In this document: in pieces, positions 54,321-64,000 of the stretch
Numbering within the stretch: the stretch's first letter is position 1
Layout: each line of letters begins with the position of its first letter
Origin: Mycobacterium sp. Root135
GTDB taxonomy: Bacteria > Actinomycetota > Actinomycetes > Mycobacteriales > Mycobacteriaceae
Direction: 5' to 3'
Length of the DNA: 64,000 nt
NCBI RefSeq assembly: GCF_001426545.1
Contig: NZ_LMEZ01000006.1
Coordinates: forward strand, 540,220-604,219
Made by a program: the position numbers and the translations under genes
Notes under the pieces: generated by a model
Seen by the model: the letters and a program-made list of their open reading frames with translations, nothing else
The model's database searches: none
Told to the model about the DNA's origin: nothing

Positions 54321-54461
54321 ATGCCATTCCCACGTCTTCGTGCCGAGCTGACCCGCTCGATGAACCGTCGCCGCCTCTACGCGCGGATCAACGCACTCCC
54401 CGATTCGACCGTCCGCGAAGAGCTGCTCGCCATTGCGCAGCGCTACGACGAGACCAACTGA
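54321..54461 (+). CDS. small arginine-rich protein, 46 residues
   Basis: A short ORF from ATG 54321 with GAAGGAG about eight bases upstream. The product begins MPFPRLRAELTRSMNRRR, then LYARINALPDSTVREELL and ends AIAQRYDETN; it is basic in the first half and predicted helical throughout. Good RBS, typical GC3 and an immediate strong terminator argue for a real gene. No family is recognised. It is possibly DNA, RNA or membrane associated, but that is guesswork. Confidence 0.65.
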   Translation: MPFPRLRAELTRSMNRRRLYARINALPDSTVREELLAIAQRYDETN

Positions 54462-54477
54462 CGCAGACACAACGCAG

Positions 54478-54515
54478 AAGCCGGTGACCAGAAGGTCACC
54501 GGCTTTCGTCGTTTT
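54478..54515 (+). terminator. strong intrinsic terminator
   Basis: A perfect 12-bp stem, AAGCCGGTGACC (54478-54489) with GGTCACCGGCTT (54494-54505), 4-base loop AGAA, and a T-rich tail ending GTTTTT (54510-54515). It stops the small ORF transcript before the convergent PRSAF1-type gene. Confidence 0.92.
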
Positions 54516-54524
54516 TAAAGCGTT

Positions 54525-55016
54525 TTAGCGGGGTGAGACGCCGGCGCTGAGAACGCGCACGGCGCTGATCAGCCCGTCGATCAGGTTTCCCTCCCGGAAC
54601 GACGCGGCAGCTGCCGAGACGCCGAGCGGGGCGGCTTCTTCGATGCCACGGCCCTTCACCTCGGACCCGTAGACCACTTCGATGGCCTTCTGGTTCGGGG
54701 AGACGGCCAGCAGCACGGCATTGTCCGGCGTCGGCACCTTGGCCAGGATCTCGCGCGCGGTGGCCGCGGTGTCAGCGCCGAGCCCGCCCACGTAGACCGC
54801 GAAGCGAGCCTTGGCCGCCCGCGAGCCGTACTTCAACGCGTCGTCGAGGACGACGAGGTCCTTGACGGGGAACGGGTAATGCACCGACAGCTCACCGGGC
54901 TCGGTGACGCCGGAGATGCGGCCGCTCGAGGTGTAGGCATAGCCGTAGGGCAGTACCTCGGACTCCCGCTTCGCGACCTCGGTCGAATGATCGCTACCAC
55001 TTGCCACTTGCGCCAC
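54525..55016 (-). CDS. DUF5130 / PRSAF1-like respiratory supercomplex factor
   Basis: A 163-residue TPM-fold-like protein with DUF5130 character (PYGYAYTSSGRISGV, VGGLGADTAATAREIL, NAVLLAVSPNQKAIEVVYG). The position beside CtaJ and after pepN corresponds to M. smegmatis PRSAF1 (MSMEG_4692, recalled), a protein seen attached to the CIII2CIV2 respiratory supercomplex. Its exact role is unclear. GTG 55016 lies inside the 3' end of ctaJ (23-base overlap); GTG 55007 is an alternative. Confidence 0.8.
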   Translation of the reverse strand: MAQVASGSDHSTEVAKRESEVLPYGYAYTSSGRISGVTEPGELSVHYPFPVKDLVVLDDALKYGSRAAKARFAVYVGGLGADTAATAREILAKVPTPDNAVLLAVSPNQKAIEVVYGSEVKGRGIEEAAPLGVSAAAASFREGNLIDGLISAVRVLSAGVSPR

Positions 55017-55215
55017 CCCCCACCGTCAGATGCGATCCGTGGCCGTGATCGGCCGGTTCGTCGGAGGCCCACAGAATCGGCTCGTGGGTCCACTCGTCGG
55101 TCAACGTGTACGTCGCTGGGTGCGGGCCCTTGCGCCGGAAGATCAAGGCAGCCAGAACCAGGGCCAGTAGCAGCGGGACCCCGCCGAGCAGCGAATGCGT
55201 AAGTGCTGTGCTCAC
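54994..55215 (-). CDS. ctaJ: aa3-type cytochrome oxidase accessory subunit CtaJ
   Basis: A 73-residue small membrane protein with one helix near the N-terminus (GVPLLLALVLAALIF) followed by RRKGPHPATYTLTDEWTHEPILW, the segment shared with CtaJ (MSMEG_4693) in mycobacterial supercomplex structures, and a His/Gly-rich tail. It overlaps the PRSAF1-type gene, a translationally coupled pair whose products meet in the same complex. Symbol is from recalled synteny and sequence. Confidence 0.78.
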   Translation of the reverse strand: MSTALTHSLLGGVPLLLALVLAALIFRRKGPHPATYTLTDEWTHEPILWASDEPADHGHGSHLTVGGGASGKW

Positions 55216-55266
55216 GTCGCAAACCGTATCTCAATACTCACGCGCGAACCCACTAGGGCTGCCCAC

Positions 55267-55911
55267 TCAGGCCGCTCCCTCACCCAGATACCGCACCCAC
55301 GCCGGATCGAGTTCCTTGATCGACGACAACAGCCGCCAGTGCTGACCCTTCGGCGGAAGGGGTGTCGAACGCAGCGCCCACCCCAATTCGGTGAGCAGCC
55401 GGTCCGCCTTCTTGTGGTTGCACCCGGCGCAGGCCGCCACGCAGTTCTCCCACGTATGCGCGCCACCGCGGCTGCGCGGCACCACGTGGTCGACGGTGTC
55501 GGCCTTGGACCCGCAGTACGCGCACCGGAAGCGGTCACGGTGCATGAGGGCCGCCCTGGTCATCGGCACCCGGGCCCGGTACGGCACCCGCACGAAGGAC
55601 CGCAGTCGAATCACCGAGGGCACCGTGATGGCGCGCGTTGCCGAGTGGATCACCGGGCCACCGGGGTCGGCGTGCACCACGTCAGCCTTGCCGCACAGCA
55701 GCATGACCACGGCGCGACGGGCAGGCAGCGCGGCAAGCGGCTCATACGTCGAATTCAGCAGGAGCACCCTGCGGCGACCCCAGACACTGCCGTCGGTGAC
55801 CGGTGGGCGCGCATCGACGCCGGGGAGGGGCAAGGTCTGCGCAGCAAGCACCGAGGCGCCAGATGAACTGGCCGCGGTCAGATGCCCGCGGCTCTTCCTT
55901 CGCTGCGACAT
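55267..55911 (-). CDS. HNH endonuclease-domain protein, Rv2469c-like
   Basis: A 214-residue protein. After a variable N-terminus comes VLLLNSTYEPLAALPARRAVVMLLCGKADVV (the IETE-like lead domain) and then a complete HNH site: CAYCGSKADTVDHVVPRSRGG with HTWENCVAACAGCNHKK. All catalytic and zinc residues are kept. ATG 55911 has GGAGGA just upstream. Widely conserved in actinobacteria, role uncertain, possibly DNA repair or phage defence. Confidence 0.85.
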   Translation of the reverse strand: MSQRRKSRGHLTAASSSGASVLAAQTLPLPGVDARPPVTDGSVWGRRRVLLLNSTYEPLAALPARRAVVMLLCGKADVVHADPGGPVIHSATRAITVPSVIRLRSFVRVPYRARVPMTRAALMHRDRFRCAYCGSKADTVDHVVPRSRGGAHTWENCVAACAGCNHKKADRLLTELGWALRSTPLPPKGQHWRLLSSIKELDPAWVRYLGEGAA

Positions 55912-56054
55912 AGGTCCTCCGAGTGATAGTGCACCACGGATCGCCGCCGATCGCACGGCAATTTGGGCGGTGTTCGCAGGTCACTCCAATGAACATCCAG
56001 TGACGGCGCCGTGCCGGTCCCCCGTCGCGGACGCTCACGCGGCGAGAAGGGACA

Positions 56055-56459
56055 ATGGAGCACGTGACGGAACAACCCACGTCGTTCTACGACGAAGTCG
56101 GCGGCGCCGAGACGTTCCGAGCCATCGTGTCGACGTTCTACCAACTGGTCCGCGAGGACGAGATTCTGCGACCGCTGTACCCCGAGGACGATCTCGACGG
56201 CGCCGAAGAGCGACTGCGGATGTTCCTCGAGCAGTACTGGGGCGGCCCGCGGACCTACTCCGACCAGAGGGGGCATCCCCGGCTGCGGATGCGGCACGCG
56301 CCGTTCAAGGTGGGCCCGCTGGAACGCGACGCCTGGCTGCGCTGCATGCACACCGCGGTTGCCGAGGTGGACTCGCGAATCCTCGACGCCGCGCACCGCC
56401 AGGTGCTGCTGAACTACCTGGAGATGGCCGCGCAGTCGATGGTCAACTCGCCGTTCTAG
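56055..56459 (+). CDS. glbO: truncated hemoglobin O (group II)
   Basis: A 134-residue 2/2 hemoglobin. Tyr(B10) in STFYQLV, Tyr(CD1) in RPLYPEDD, Trp(G8) in RDAWLRCMH and the proximal His(F8) in RMRHAPFKV are all present; FLEQYWGGPRTYS matches mycobacterial trHbO. The protein binds oxygen tightly and supports respiration or redox protection. ATG 56055 and GTG 56064 are both possible starts. It is convergent with the next gene with stops sharing CTAG. Confidence 0.96.
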   Translation: MEHVTEQPTSFYDEVGGAETFRAIVSTFYQLVREDEILRPLYPEDDLDGAEERLRMFLEQYWGGPRTYSDQRGHPRLRMRHAPFKVGPLERDAWLRCMHTAVAEVDSRILDAAHRQVLLNYLEMAAQSMVNSPF

Positions 56460-57136
56460 CGCAGGACGACGGCGGGGTCGCCGCGGCGGCGGTAGACGGT
56501 TCCGAAGCGGGCGTCGACCCGCAACCACGTCGGTAGGACGCGGACCCGCACCACTTCGTCGGCCGCGACGGACTCGGGGGCGAACTGGTCGGTGGTCGCC
56601 GCCTGCGGCAGGAAACCCATTGCCGTCAAGGCGAATACGCATCGCATCGGGATCCCGACGCTAGTGTCACCGGAGCTGACGGCCACGACTTCCTGGTCCA
56701 GCAACGACGCCGGCGGGCCGTGGGCACTGCCGTACTCCTTGGCCAACGCCACACCGCGCTGCGCGAGGTCGAGCACCGCCCGGGCCGGCACGTCGTCGAG
56801 GTGGACGAAACCCGACTCCGGCGGCAGCATTCCGCGCCACGCGGAGTCCATCGCAAAACCGGGGTCGACGAAACCGGACTGATCCATCGACGGAAGCGCC
56901 GACGCCAACGCGTCGGCCCCTACCGACAGGTCCGCCGGGTTCACGCGCCCACCGACGACTCGGCTCGCCAGCACGTCGAAACCCGTTGCCAGCCAAGCGA
57001 CGACCTGGCCCTCCGACCGCTGCCGCAGGCGGATGACGCTGGCGTCGTCGAGTCGCATCGCCCGGTCGACGAAGGTCGCCAAGTCTTCCCGGTGGGCGAC
57101 GTCGTCGAGCCACAAGCCACGTTCGCTCGTGCTCAT
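56456..57136 (-). CDS. conserved mycobacterial protein of unknown function
   Basis: A 226-residue cytosolic-looking protein from ATG 57136 (MSTSERGLWLDDVAHRED). Only general features are visible: mixed alpha/beta content, no signal peptide, no membrane segment, a central Ala/Val-rich part and a C-terminal beta-rich half (VRVRVLPTWLRVDARFGTVYRR). It lies between glbO and the thioesterase gene, 28 bases downstream of the latter on the same strand, so it may be the last gene of the gdh operon. Rv2474c-like by position. Confidence 0.7.
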   Translation of the reverse strand: MSTSERGLWLDDVAHREDLATFVDRAMRLDDASVIRLRQRSEGQVVAWLATGFDVLASRVVGGRVNPADLSVGADALASALPSMDQSGFVDPGFAMDSAWRGMLPPESGFVHLDDVPARAVLDLAQRGVALAKEYGSAHGPPASLLDQEVVAVSSGDTSVGIPMRCVFALTAMGFLPQAATTDQFAPESVAADEVVRVRVLPTWLRVDARFGTVYRRRGDPAVVLR

Positions 57137-57164
57137 CGGGCCACTCTGCTCTTCGCGCAAGCGC

Positions 57165-57578
57165 TCATCGCTGATAGCGCTGGAGGTAGTCCCTATGGTG
57201 CGGCGCCAACCGGACCAGCCGCTGCTCCTCGATGTGGAACGCGGCCAGCTGCGATTCGCCGATGACCGCAGGCTTGGAGTCGGGGTCGGCCAGCGCCGAC
57301 CGCACCTCGTAGCCGAGGGTGAAGTCGACCGCGCGCAAGCGCTTGACCCAAATCGTCACCTGCAGAGGCGAATCCGCGAGCCGCAGCTGCCCCTTGTAGA
57401 TCACGCGCACCTCGGCGATGAGCAGTCCGATGGTGTCGAAGTCGTTGGCGAACGGCTCGGTGAGGAACGGCACGCGCGCCTCTTCGAGGATCGTCACCAT
57501 GGTGCCGTGGTTGACGTGCTGGTACATGTCGATGTCACTCCAGCGCACCGGCACTGGAGAAACCCATCTTTCCGTCAC
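57165..57578 (-). CDS. acyl-CoA thioesterase, 4HBT hot-dog family
   Basis: A 137-residue single hot-dog domain. The active-site helix start RWSDIDMYQHVNHGTM holds the catalytic Asp of the 4-hydroxybenzoyl-CoA thioesterase group, and VRVIYKGQLRLADSPLQV is the following sheet. GTG 57578 overlaps the gdh TGA, indicating coupling. Substrate unknown; position matches Rv2475c. Confidence 0.88.
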   Translation of the reverse strand: MTERWVSPVPVRWSDIDMYQHVNHGTMVTILEEARVPFLTEPFANDFDTIGLLIAEVRVIYKGQLRLADSPLQVTIWVKRLRAVDFTLGYEVRSALADPDSKPAVIGESQLAAFHIEEQRLVRLAPHHRDYLQRYQR

Positions 57579-60500
57579 CCGGTCGATCCCGTTCCGCTCG
57601 TCCTGGTCATGCTGCGGAGCTGACGCGCCGCCACCGACAACGTCGCCAGATCCTTCTCGCCGTCTTCCTTGATCTCACTGAGCGTGCGCCGCGCCCGCGC
57701 CAGCCGTGAGCTGTTGGACAGCTCCCACTCCTCGATCTTCTGCTCGCCCGTCTCGTCGGGTTCACCGACGGCGAGGACGTCGAAGGTCAGAGCCCGGAGC
57801 GAGCCGTAGATGTCGTCGCGAATCGCCAAGCGCGCCAAGGAATGCCAGCGATCGTCGCGAGCCAGTTGCGAGATCGCGGTGAGCAAGGGGTCGATGCCCA
57901 GGTGATCCATCAACGTGAAGTACGTGTCGGCCACTTCGACGGCGTCCCGCTCGACGATGTCGGAGATGTCGATGACGTCGAGCAGGCTGTACTGGTACAG
58001 CCCGGTCGCCACCATCGTCGCCAGGTCCTCGGAAACGCCCTGGGCCATGAACTCTCCGGAGTCCTTGGCCACGATGGCGAGGTCGTCGCCACGCAACCAC
58101 TCCGACATCCGCGGCGTCAGGTCCGCCACCTTCGCCGCGAAGCGATTCACCTCCGCGCCGACCGCCAGCGGCTGCGGACGGTAGTTGAGCAACCAGCGTC
58201 CGGCGCGGTCGATCAGGCGACGCAGGTCGAGCGTCATCCGGTCGGTAACGGCGACGGCCACCCCTGCGTTACCCGCGGCCCTGATCTGCCGCCAGACCTC
58301 GCCGACCTGGAAGATCTCGTCGGTGGCCACGTAGGCGCGCACCGCGTCGACCGGCCCGACGCCGACGTCCTCGGCGACGCGGTAGGCGTAGCTGATCCCC
58401 CCGGTGTCGACCAAGTCGTTGACGAGCATCGTCGTGACGATCTCCCGACGAAGCTGATGGGTGCGGATCTCGGGGCCGAACCGGTCGCGCAGCTGATGCG
58501 GGAAGTACTCGGGCAGCCGCGCGGCGAAGACCTCTTGGTCGGGCAGCTCGCTGCCGAGGAGCTGGTCCTTCAGCGCCAGCTTCACGTACGCCATCAGCGT
58601 CGACAGCTCGGGCGACGTCAGACCCAGCCCCGCCTCGATGCGCCTGCGGACTTCCTTGTCGGCCGGCAGTGCCTCCAGCTCGCGGTTGAGTCCCGTCTCG
58701 GCGACCAAACCCTTGATTTGGCGGGCGTGCACGGTCAGCAGACCCGCCGCGTTGGCCCGGCTGGTGCCCATCAGATCGTTCTGAGCGGCGTTGTCCTGCA
58801 ACACGAGTGCGCCGACCTCGTCGGTCATCGACATCAGCAGCGGCGTGCGCTCCTCGGCGCTCACCTGCCCTCCGGTGACGAGTGAGTCGACGAGGATCTT
58901 GATGTTGACCTCGTGGTCGGAGCAGTCCACGCCTGCGGAGTTGTCGAGCGCGTCGGTGTTCACGTGCCCGCCGCTGAGCTCGAACTCGATACGGCCGCGC
59001 TGCGTCACGCCGAGGTTGCCACCTTCGCCGATCACCTTGGCGCGCATCTGGTTTGCGTTGACACGGACGGCGTCGTTGGCTCGGTCGCCGACGTCGGCGT
59101 CCGACTCGGACTCGGCCTTGACGTAGGTGCCGATGCCGCCGTTCCAGAACAGGTCGACGGGCGCCTGCAGAATCGCCTTCATCAACGCGGGCGGCGTCAT
59201 CTCCTCGACGCCGTCGTCGAGGCCAAGTGCCTCGCGAACCTGCGGGCTGATCGGGATCGACTTGTGTTCCCGGCTGTACACGCCGCCGCCCTCGCTGATC
59301 AGGCTGCGGTCGTAATCGTCCCAACTGGAGCGCGGCAACGCGAACATCCGCTCGCGTTCCACCCACGAGGTCGCCGCGTCGGGGTTCGGGTCGAGGAACA
59401 CGTGGCGGTGGTCGAACGCGGCGACGAGGCGAATGTGCTTGGACAGCAACATGCCGTTGCCGAACACGTCGCCGCTCATGTCGCCGACACCGACGACCGT
59501 GAAGTCCTCGGTCTGGGTGTCGACGCCCATCTCGCGGAAGTGTCGCTTCACCGACTCCCACGCACCCTTGGCGGTGATGCCCATCGCCTTGTGGTCGTAG
59601 CCAACCGACCCACCGGAGGCGAACGCGTCACCGAGCCAGAATCCGTAGGACTTGGCGACGTCGTTGGCGATGTCGGAGAACGTCGCGGTGCCCTTGTCGG
59701 CGGCGACGACCAGATAGGCGTCGTCGCCGTCGCGTCGCACCACACCCGCCGGGGTGGTGACGGCGCCGGTGGCCGTGTCGACGTTGTCGGTGACGTCCAA
59801 CAGGCCGGAGATGAACAGCCGGTAGCAGGCGACGCCCTCGTTGCGGAAGGTGTCGCGGTCGGCGGCGGCGTCACCGGTGGGCGCCGGCGGGTTCTTCACC
59901 ACGAAACCGCCCTTGGCGCCGACGGGCACGATGACGGCGTTCTTGACGGCCTGCGCCTTGACCAGGCCGAGGATCTCGGTGCGGAAGTCTTCACGGCGGT
60001 CCGACCAGCGGAGGCCGCCGCGGGCGACGTTTCCGAACCGCAGGTGGACGCCCTCGACCCGCGGCGAGTACACGAAGATCTCGTATCTCGGTCGCGGCAA
60101 GGGTAATTCGTCGATGAGTCCCGGATTCACCTTGATCGACAGCACGTCCTGGCTGCGCGCGGAGGCCGGGCTGGTGACGAAGTAGTTGGTACGCAGCGTC
60201 GCCTGGATCATCGACGCGAACGCGCGCAGCACCCGGTCGGTGTCGAGGCTGACCAGTGCGTCGATGCCGACCGCGACCGCGGTGGCCGCCGCCGACGCGT
60301 CGCGCTTCTTCTCCCCCGACTCCGACTGCGCGTCGTCCGGATCGAAGAGCGCCTCGAACAGTTCGACGAGTGCGCGGGCCGTCGCCGGGTTGTCGTTGAC
60401 GACCGTCTCGATGTGGGACTGGCTGTAGGGAAAACCCGCCTGCCGCAAGTACTTTGCGTAACTGCGGAGAACGGTGACCTGCTGCCAGGTCAGACCGGCG

Positions 60501-62449
60501 CGCATGACCAGTTCGTTGAAGCGGTCGATCTCCACCCGGCCGTGCCAGATCGCGGTCACCGTGTCGGCGAACCGCATGGCGGTGGCTTCGCGTTCGACGG
60601 CGTCGTCTTCCTCGCGGATCGACTTCTGCGGCGAGATCTTGAACTGGTAGATCCACACCGGCATGCCGTCGGCGCGGTTGACGTAGAACGGCCGTTCCTC
60701 GAGCACGACGACGCCCATGCACTGCAGCATCGGCAACAGCACGCTCAGCGACGCGGATCGGCCGGCGAGGTACCAGGTGAGGTTGGCGGGCTGCCCTTCT
60801 CCGCCGTCGGCGAAGACGAGCTTGACCGAATTGTCTTGCAGCTGTTCGATGATCGCGATGTCGCCGATGGCGTCGTGAGGGGTGAACGCCTGCCGGTAGA
60901 CCTCGGGAAACGCCGCCGCGTAGTGCTCGGCGTCGGCACGGGAGATCGCACCCGTCGGGACAGCCCCCATCAACCGGTCACCCCAGGTGCGGGCCGCCTC
61001 GGTCAACAGATTCTGGATCCTGGTCTCGGCTTCCTCGGACGTGTCGACGTCTTCGGGCTTGCTGTCGTCGGGCAGTCGAACGGTGAAGTGCACTACCGCC
61101 CAAGGTGATTCGCTGACCCGCGCGGTGTACTCAAGGCTCTCGCCACCCAACTCGCGGACGAGGATGTCCTGCATCTCCAGGCGCACCACCGTGGTGTACC
61201 GATCACGCGGCAGGTACACCAGGCAGGACACGAAGTGGGACAGCTGGTCGGTCCGCAAGAACAGCAGCGCCCGGCGGCGGGAGCCGAGGTCGACCACCGC
61301 GTTGGCCATGTCCAACAGTTGCTGGGCACTGAGAGAGAACAGCTCGGAACGCGGGATCGTCTGGATGATGTCCAACGTCAGCGGACCGGGGTGGTTGTTG
61401 TCGCCGTGCGACAGCGCCAACGCCTCCCGGACGCGACGCGAGATCAGCGGAATTTCGAGGACGTTCGAATTCGACGCGGCAACGGTGAACAAGCCGACGA
61501 ACCGATGCTCGACGGCGGCGTCCTGGCCGGGCATCGTCTCGCGGACCACCACGATGTGAGGGTGGGCGCCGTAGCGCAGGTAGCTGGGCATGGTCGCCTG
61601 CGCCAGCACCAACAGGTCGTCCTGCTCCGTCAGCTGCGGCAACACGTCGGTGCGCAGCCGCAGTACACCGAGCCGGCTGGTCGGGTCGACGGTGGCCGTC
61701 CCGTCCTCCACCGAGCAGCGCTGGTAGCCCAGCAGCACGAAGTGTCCGTCGGCGAGCCAGCGCAACAGCGCTGCCACGTCGCGACGGTCATACGACGGGA
61801 AGTGGCCCTTGCGGTCCGAATCCAACTGGCTGGCCAACACGACCAACGCAGCGTCCAGCGCGGCCGAATCGAGTTCCACCTGCCGGGCGTCGCCGAGCAC
61901 GCTTGGCAGAAGCTCGACGGCTTCGGCGACGGCCTTGGGATCCGCGGTCGGCGAGAGTTGAACGTGAATCCAGGCCTCGTCGACGCCGTCCCTCGGGGCG
62001 TCGGGCGCGTTGACGGGGTGGACGTCCAGCAGTCCCCCCGCCGGGTCGCGGCGGACGCGGAACACCGGGTTCATGATCGCGGTGTAGGCGACGCCGAGAC
62101 GATGCAGGAGCACCGTCACGGTGTCGGTCAGCATCCCGCTTTGGTCGGTGACGATCTGGATCGCGGGGCCGATTCCGCTGGGATCGTCGGACGCGTGCAC
62201 CGCGACCTTCGTGTCGCCGGTGGCGCGCTGCTGCCCGACCATCCCGTGGGCCGCGAGCAGCGCCGGTGACACGGTCCCGGCGGCGTCGACCGGAATCGTC
62301 AGCGCGGCGTCGACGGCGGGTGCGTCACCCTGCGGGCTTTGGTGGGTCGCGACGTAGGCCTCGGCGATGGAACTGCCGGGAGCCGTGTCGATCACCGCCG
62401 ATCCGTCGCTGCGTTGTCTTCCTGGAACACCAGGATTAACCGTCGTCAT
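57575..62449 (-). CDS. gdh: NAD-specific glutamate dehydrogenase, large 180-kDa type
   Basis: Oxidative deamination of glutamate to 2-oxoglutarate, the 1624-residue L_180 class. The N-terminal third contains ACT-like regulatory domains (SGMLTDTVTVLLHRLGVAY); the catalytic core has VARGGLRWSDRREDFRTEIL, PVGAKGGFVVK and VVGVGDMSGDVFGNGM. ATG 62449 gives the same length as recalled for M. tuberculosis Rv2476c; the frame extends to 62512 without support. In mycobacteria this enzyme is bound by non-phosphorylated GarA. First gene of a run with thioesterase and the unknown protein. Confidence 0.97.
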   Translation of the reverse strand: MTTVNPGVPGRQRSDGSAVIDTAPGSSIAEAYVATHQSPQGDAPAVDAALTIPVDAAGTVSPALLAAHGMVGQQRATGDTKVAVHASDDPSGIGPAIQIVTDQSGMLTDTVTVLLHRLGVAYTAIMNPVFRVRRDPAGGLLDVHPVNAPDAPRDGVDEAWIHVQLSPTADPKAVAEAVELLPSVLGDARQVELDSAALDAALVVLASQLDSDRKGHFPSYDRRDVAALLRWLADGHFVLLGYQRCSVEDGTATVDPTSRLGVLRLRTDVLPQLTEQDDLLVLAQATMPSYLRYGAHPHIVVVRETMPGQDAAVEHRFVGLFTVAASNSNVLEIPLISRRVREALALSHGDNNHPGPLTLDIIQTIPRSELFSLSAQQLLDMANAVVDLGSRRRALLFLRTDQLSHFVSCLVYLPRDRYTTVVRLEMQDILVRELGGESLEYTARVSESPWAVVHFTVRLPDDSKPEDVDTSEEAETRIQNLLTEAARTWGDRLMGAVPTGAISRADAEHYAAAFPEVYRQAFTPHDAIGDIAIIEQLQDNSVKLVFADGGEGQPANLTWYLAGRSASLSVLLPMLQCMGVVVLEERPFYVNRADGMPVWIYQFKISPQKSIREEDDAVEREATAMRFADTVTAIWHGRVEIDRFNELVMRAGLTWQQVTVLRSYAKYLRQAGFPYSQSHIETVVNDNPATARALVELFEALFDPDDAQSESGEKKRDASAAATAVAVGIDALVSLDTDRVLRAFASMIQATLRTNYFVTSPASARSQDVLSIKVNPGLIDELPLPRPRYEIFVYSPRVEGVHLRFGNVARGGLRWSDRREDFRTEILGLVKAQAVKNAVIVPVGAKGGFVVKNPPAPTGDAAADRDTFRNEGVACYRLFISGLLDVTDNVDTATGAVTTPAGVVRRDGDDAYLVVAADKGTATFSDIANDVAKSYGFWLGDAFASGGSVGYDHKAMGITAKGAWESVKRHFREMGVDTQTEDFTVVGVGDMSGDVFGNGMLLSKHIRLVAAFDHRHVFLDPNPDAATSWVERERMFALPRSSWDDYDRSLISEGGGVYSREHKSIPISPQVREALGLDDGVEEMTPPALMKAILQAPVDLFWNGGIGTYVKAESESDADVGDRANDAVRVNANQMRAKVIGEGGNLGVTQRGRIEFELSGGHVNTDALDNSAGVDCSDHEVNIKILVDSLVTGGQVSAEERTPLLMSMTDEVGALVLQDNAAQNDLMGTSRANAAGLLTVHARQIKGLVAETGLNRELEALPADKEVRRRIEAGLGLTSPELSTLMAYVKLALKDQLLGSELPDQEVFAARLPEYFPHQLRDRFGPEIRTHQLRREIVTTMLVNDLVDTGGISYAYRVAEDVGVGPVDAVRAYVATDEIFQVGEVWRQIRAAGNAGVAVAVTDRMTLDLRRLIDRAGRWLLNYRPQPLAVGAEVNRFAAKVADLTPRMSEWLRGDDLAIVAKDSGEFMAQGVSEDLATMVATGLYQYSLLDVIDISDIVERDAVEVADTYFTLMDHLGIDPLLTAISQLARDDRWHSLARLAIRDDIYGSLRALTFDVLAVGEPDETGEQKIEEWELSNSSRLARARRTLSEIKEDGEKDLATLSVAARQLRSMTRTSGTGSTG

Positions 62450-62571
62450 ACCGAACGCTCCTGCCTCACGCGCGTGCCGTCCGCCGTTGGATGTGGTCGC
62501 CGAAGCGGCCAAGTGGCCCGCGGATTCGACACTAGTTGCCCGTGGCGTCGACGCGGTTCAACCCCGTCAGA

Positions 62572-64000
<1,429 letters not shown>

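Noticed and set aside
57181..58885. plus-strand frames opposite gdh, including 57842-58885
   Set aside because: Antisense shadows with histidine/arginine/valine bias; gdh fills the region.

Overview
The window is high-GC actinobacterial chromosome, almost certainly a fast-growing mycobacterium (Mycolicibacterium type). Support comes from recognisable mycobacterial genes in a familiar order: clpX, clpP2/clpP1, tig, nei1, rpiB, a CPWC thiol oxidoreductase of the Rv2466c type, pepN, the cytochrome-oxidase accessory pair PRSAF1/CtaJ, an HNH protein of the Rv2469c type, glbO, a 1624-residue NAD-glutamate dehydrogenase and ettA. GTG starts, ATGA overlaps and leaderless-looking promoters fit the same group. 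No insertion sequence, phage gene, rRNA or CRISPR array was seen.

Left part (1-13 kb): a plus-strand myo-inositol catabolic operon (aldolase-like barrel cut by the window edge, iolB, iolD, iolH, mmsA), then a TIM-barrel isomerase and an adenine-deaminase-type gene. A LacI-family repressor is divergent from two Gfo/Idh dehydrogenases, the second iolG-like, across a compact promoter and perfect palindromic operator. A Hip1/SlpD-type lipoprotein hydrolase and a tiny zinc-ribbon gene lie between; a decayed copy of the zinc-ribbon gene sits at 13.5 kb. Next (13.6-24.5 kb) come an enoyl-CoA hydratase, a SnoaL-like protein, a type III glutamine synthetase behind GlnR-like boxes, a DUF559 protein, a beta-propeller lipoprotein, a YdeP/FdhF-type molybdoenzyme with FdhD, a GT1 glycosyltransferase and cyanase.

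Middle (24.5-43.2 kb): the ClpXP/trigger-factor block and tRNA-Pro(UGG)/tRNA-Gly(UCC). About 5 kb beyond tRNA-Gly is a degraded copy of the 3' half of that tRNA and its flank, suggesting an old tRNA-targeted insertion. The enclosed segment carries a TetR-controlled keto-acid decarboxylase/FAH/VOC operon and an F420-type nitroreductase-family gene. Then comes an AztABCD-type zinc uptake locus whose permease is fused in frame to a second AztD-like beta-propeller lipoprotein, behind a Zur-like box. A secreted protein with internal helical repeats, a GlcG/HbpS protein, a membrane-anchored glycine-rich protein and a CPA1 Na+/H+ antiporter follow.

Right part (43.2-64 kb): conserved mycobacterial backbone with accessory insertions: a TetR/SDR pair with twin operators, and a tightly overlapped operon of NCS1 permease, yeast-type cytosine deaminase and 2-oxoglutarate/Fe(II) oxygenase. 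A membrane-anchored sulfite-oxidase-fold protein follows, then the backbone genes up to ettA, which runs off the right edge. A small self-contained transcription unit (two leader hairpins, a 46-codon ORF, a strong terminator) lies at 54.2-54.5 kb.
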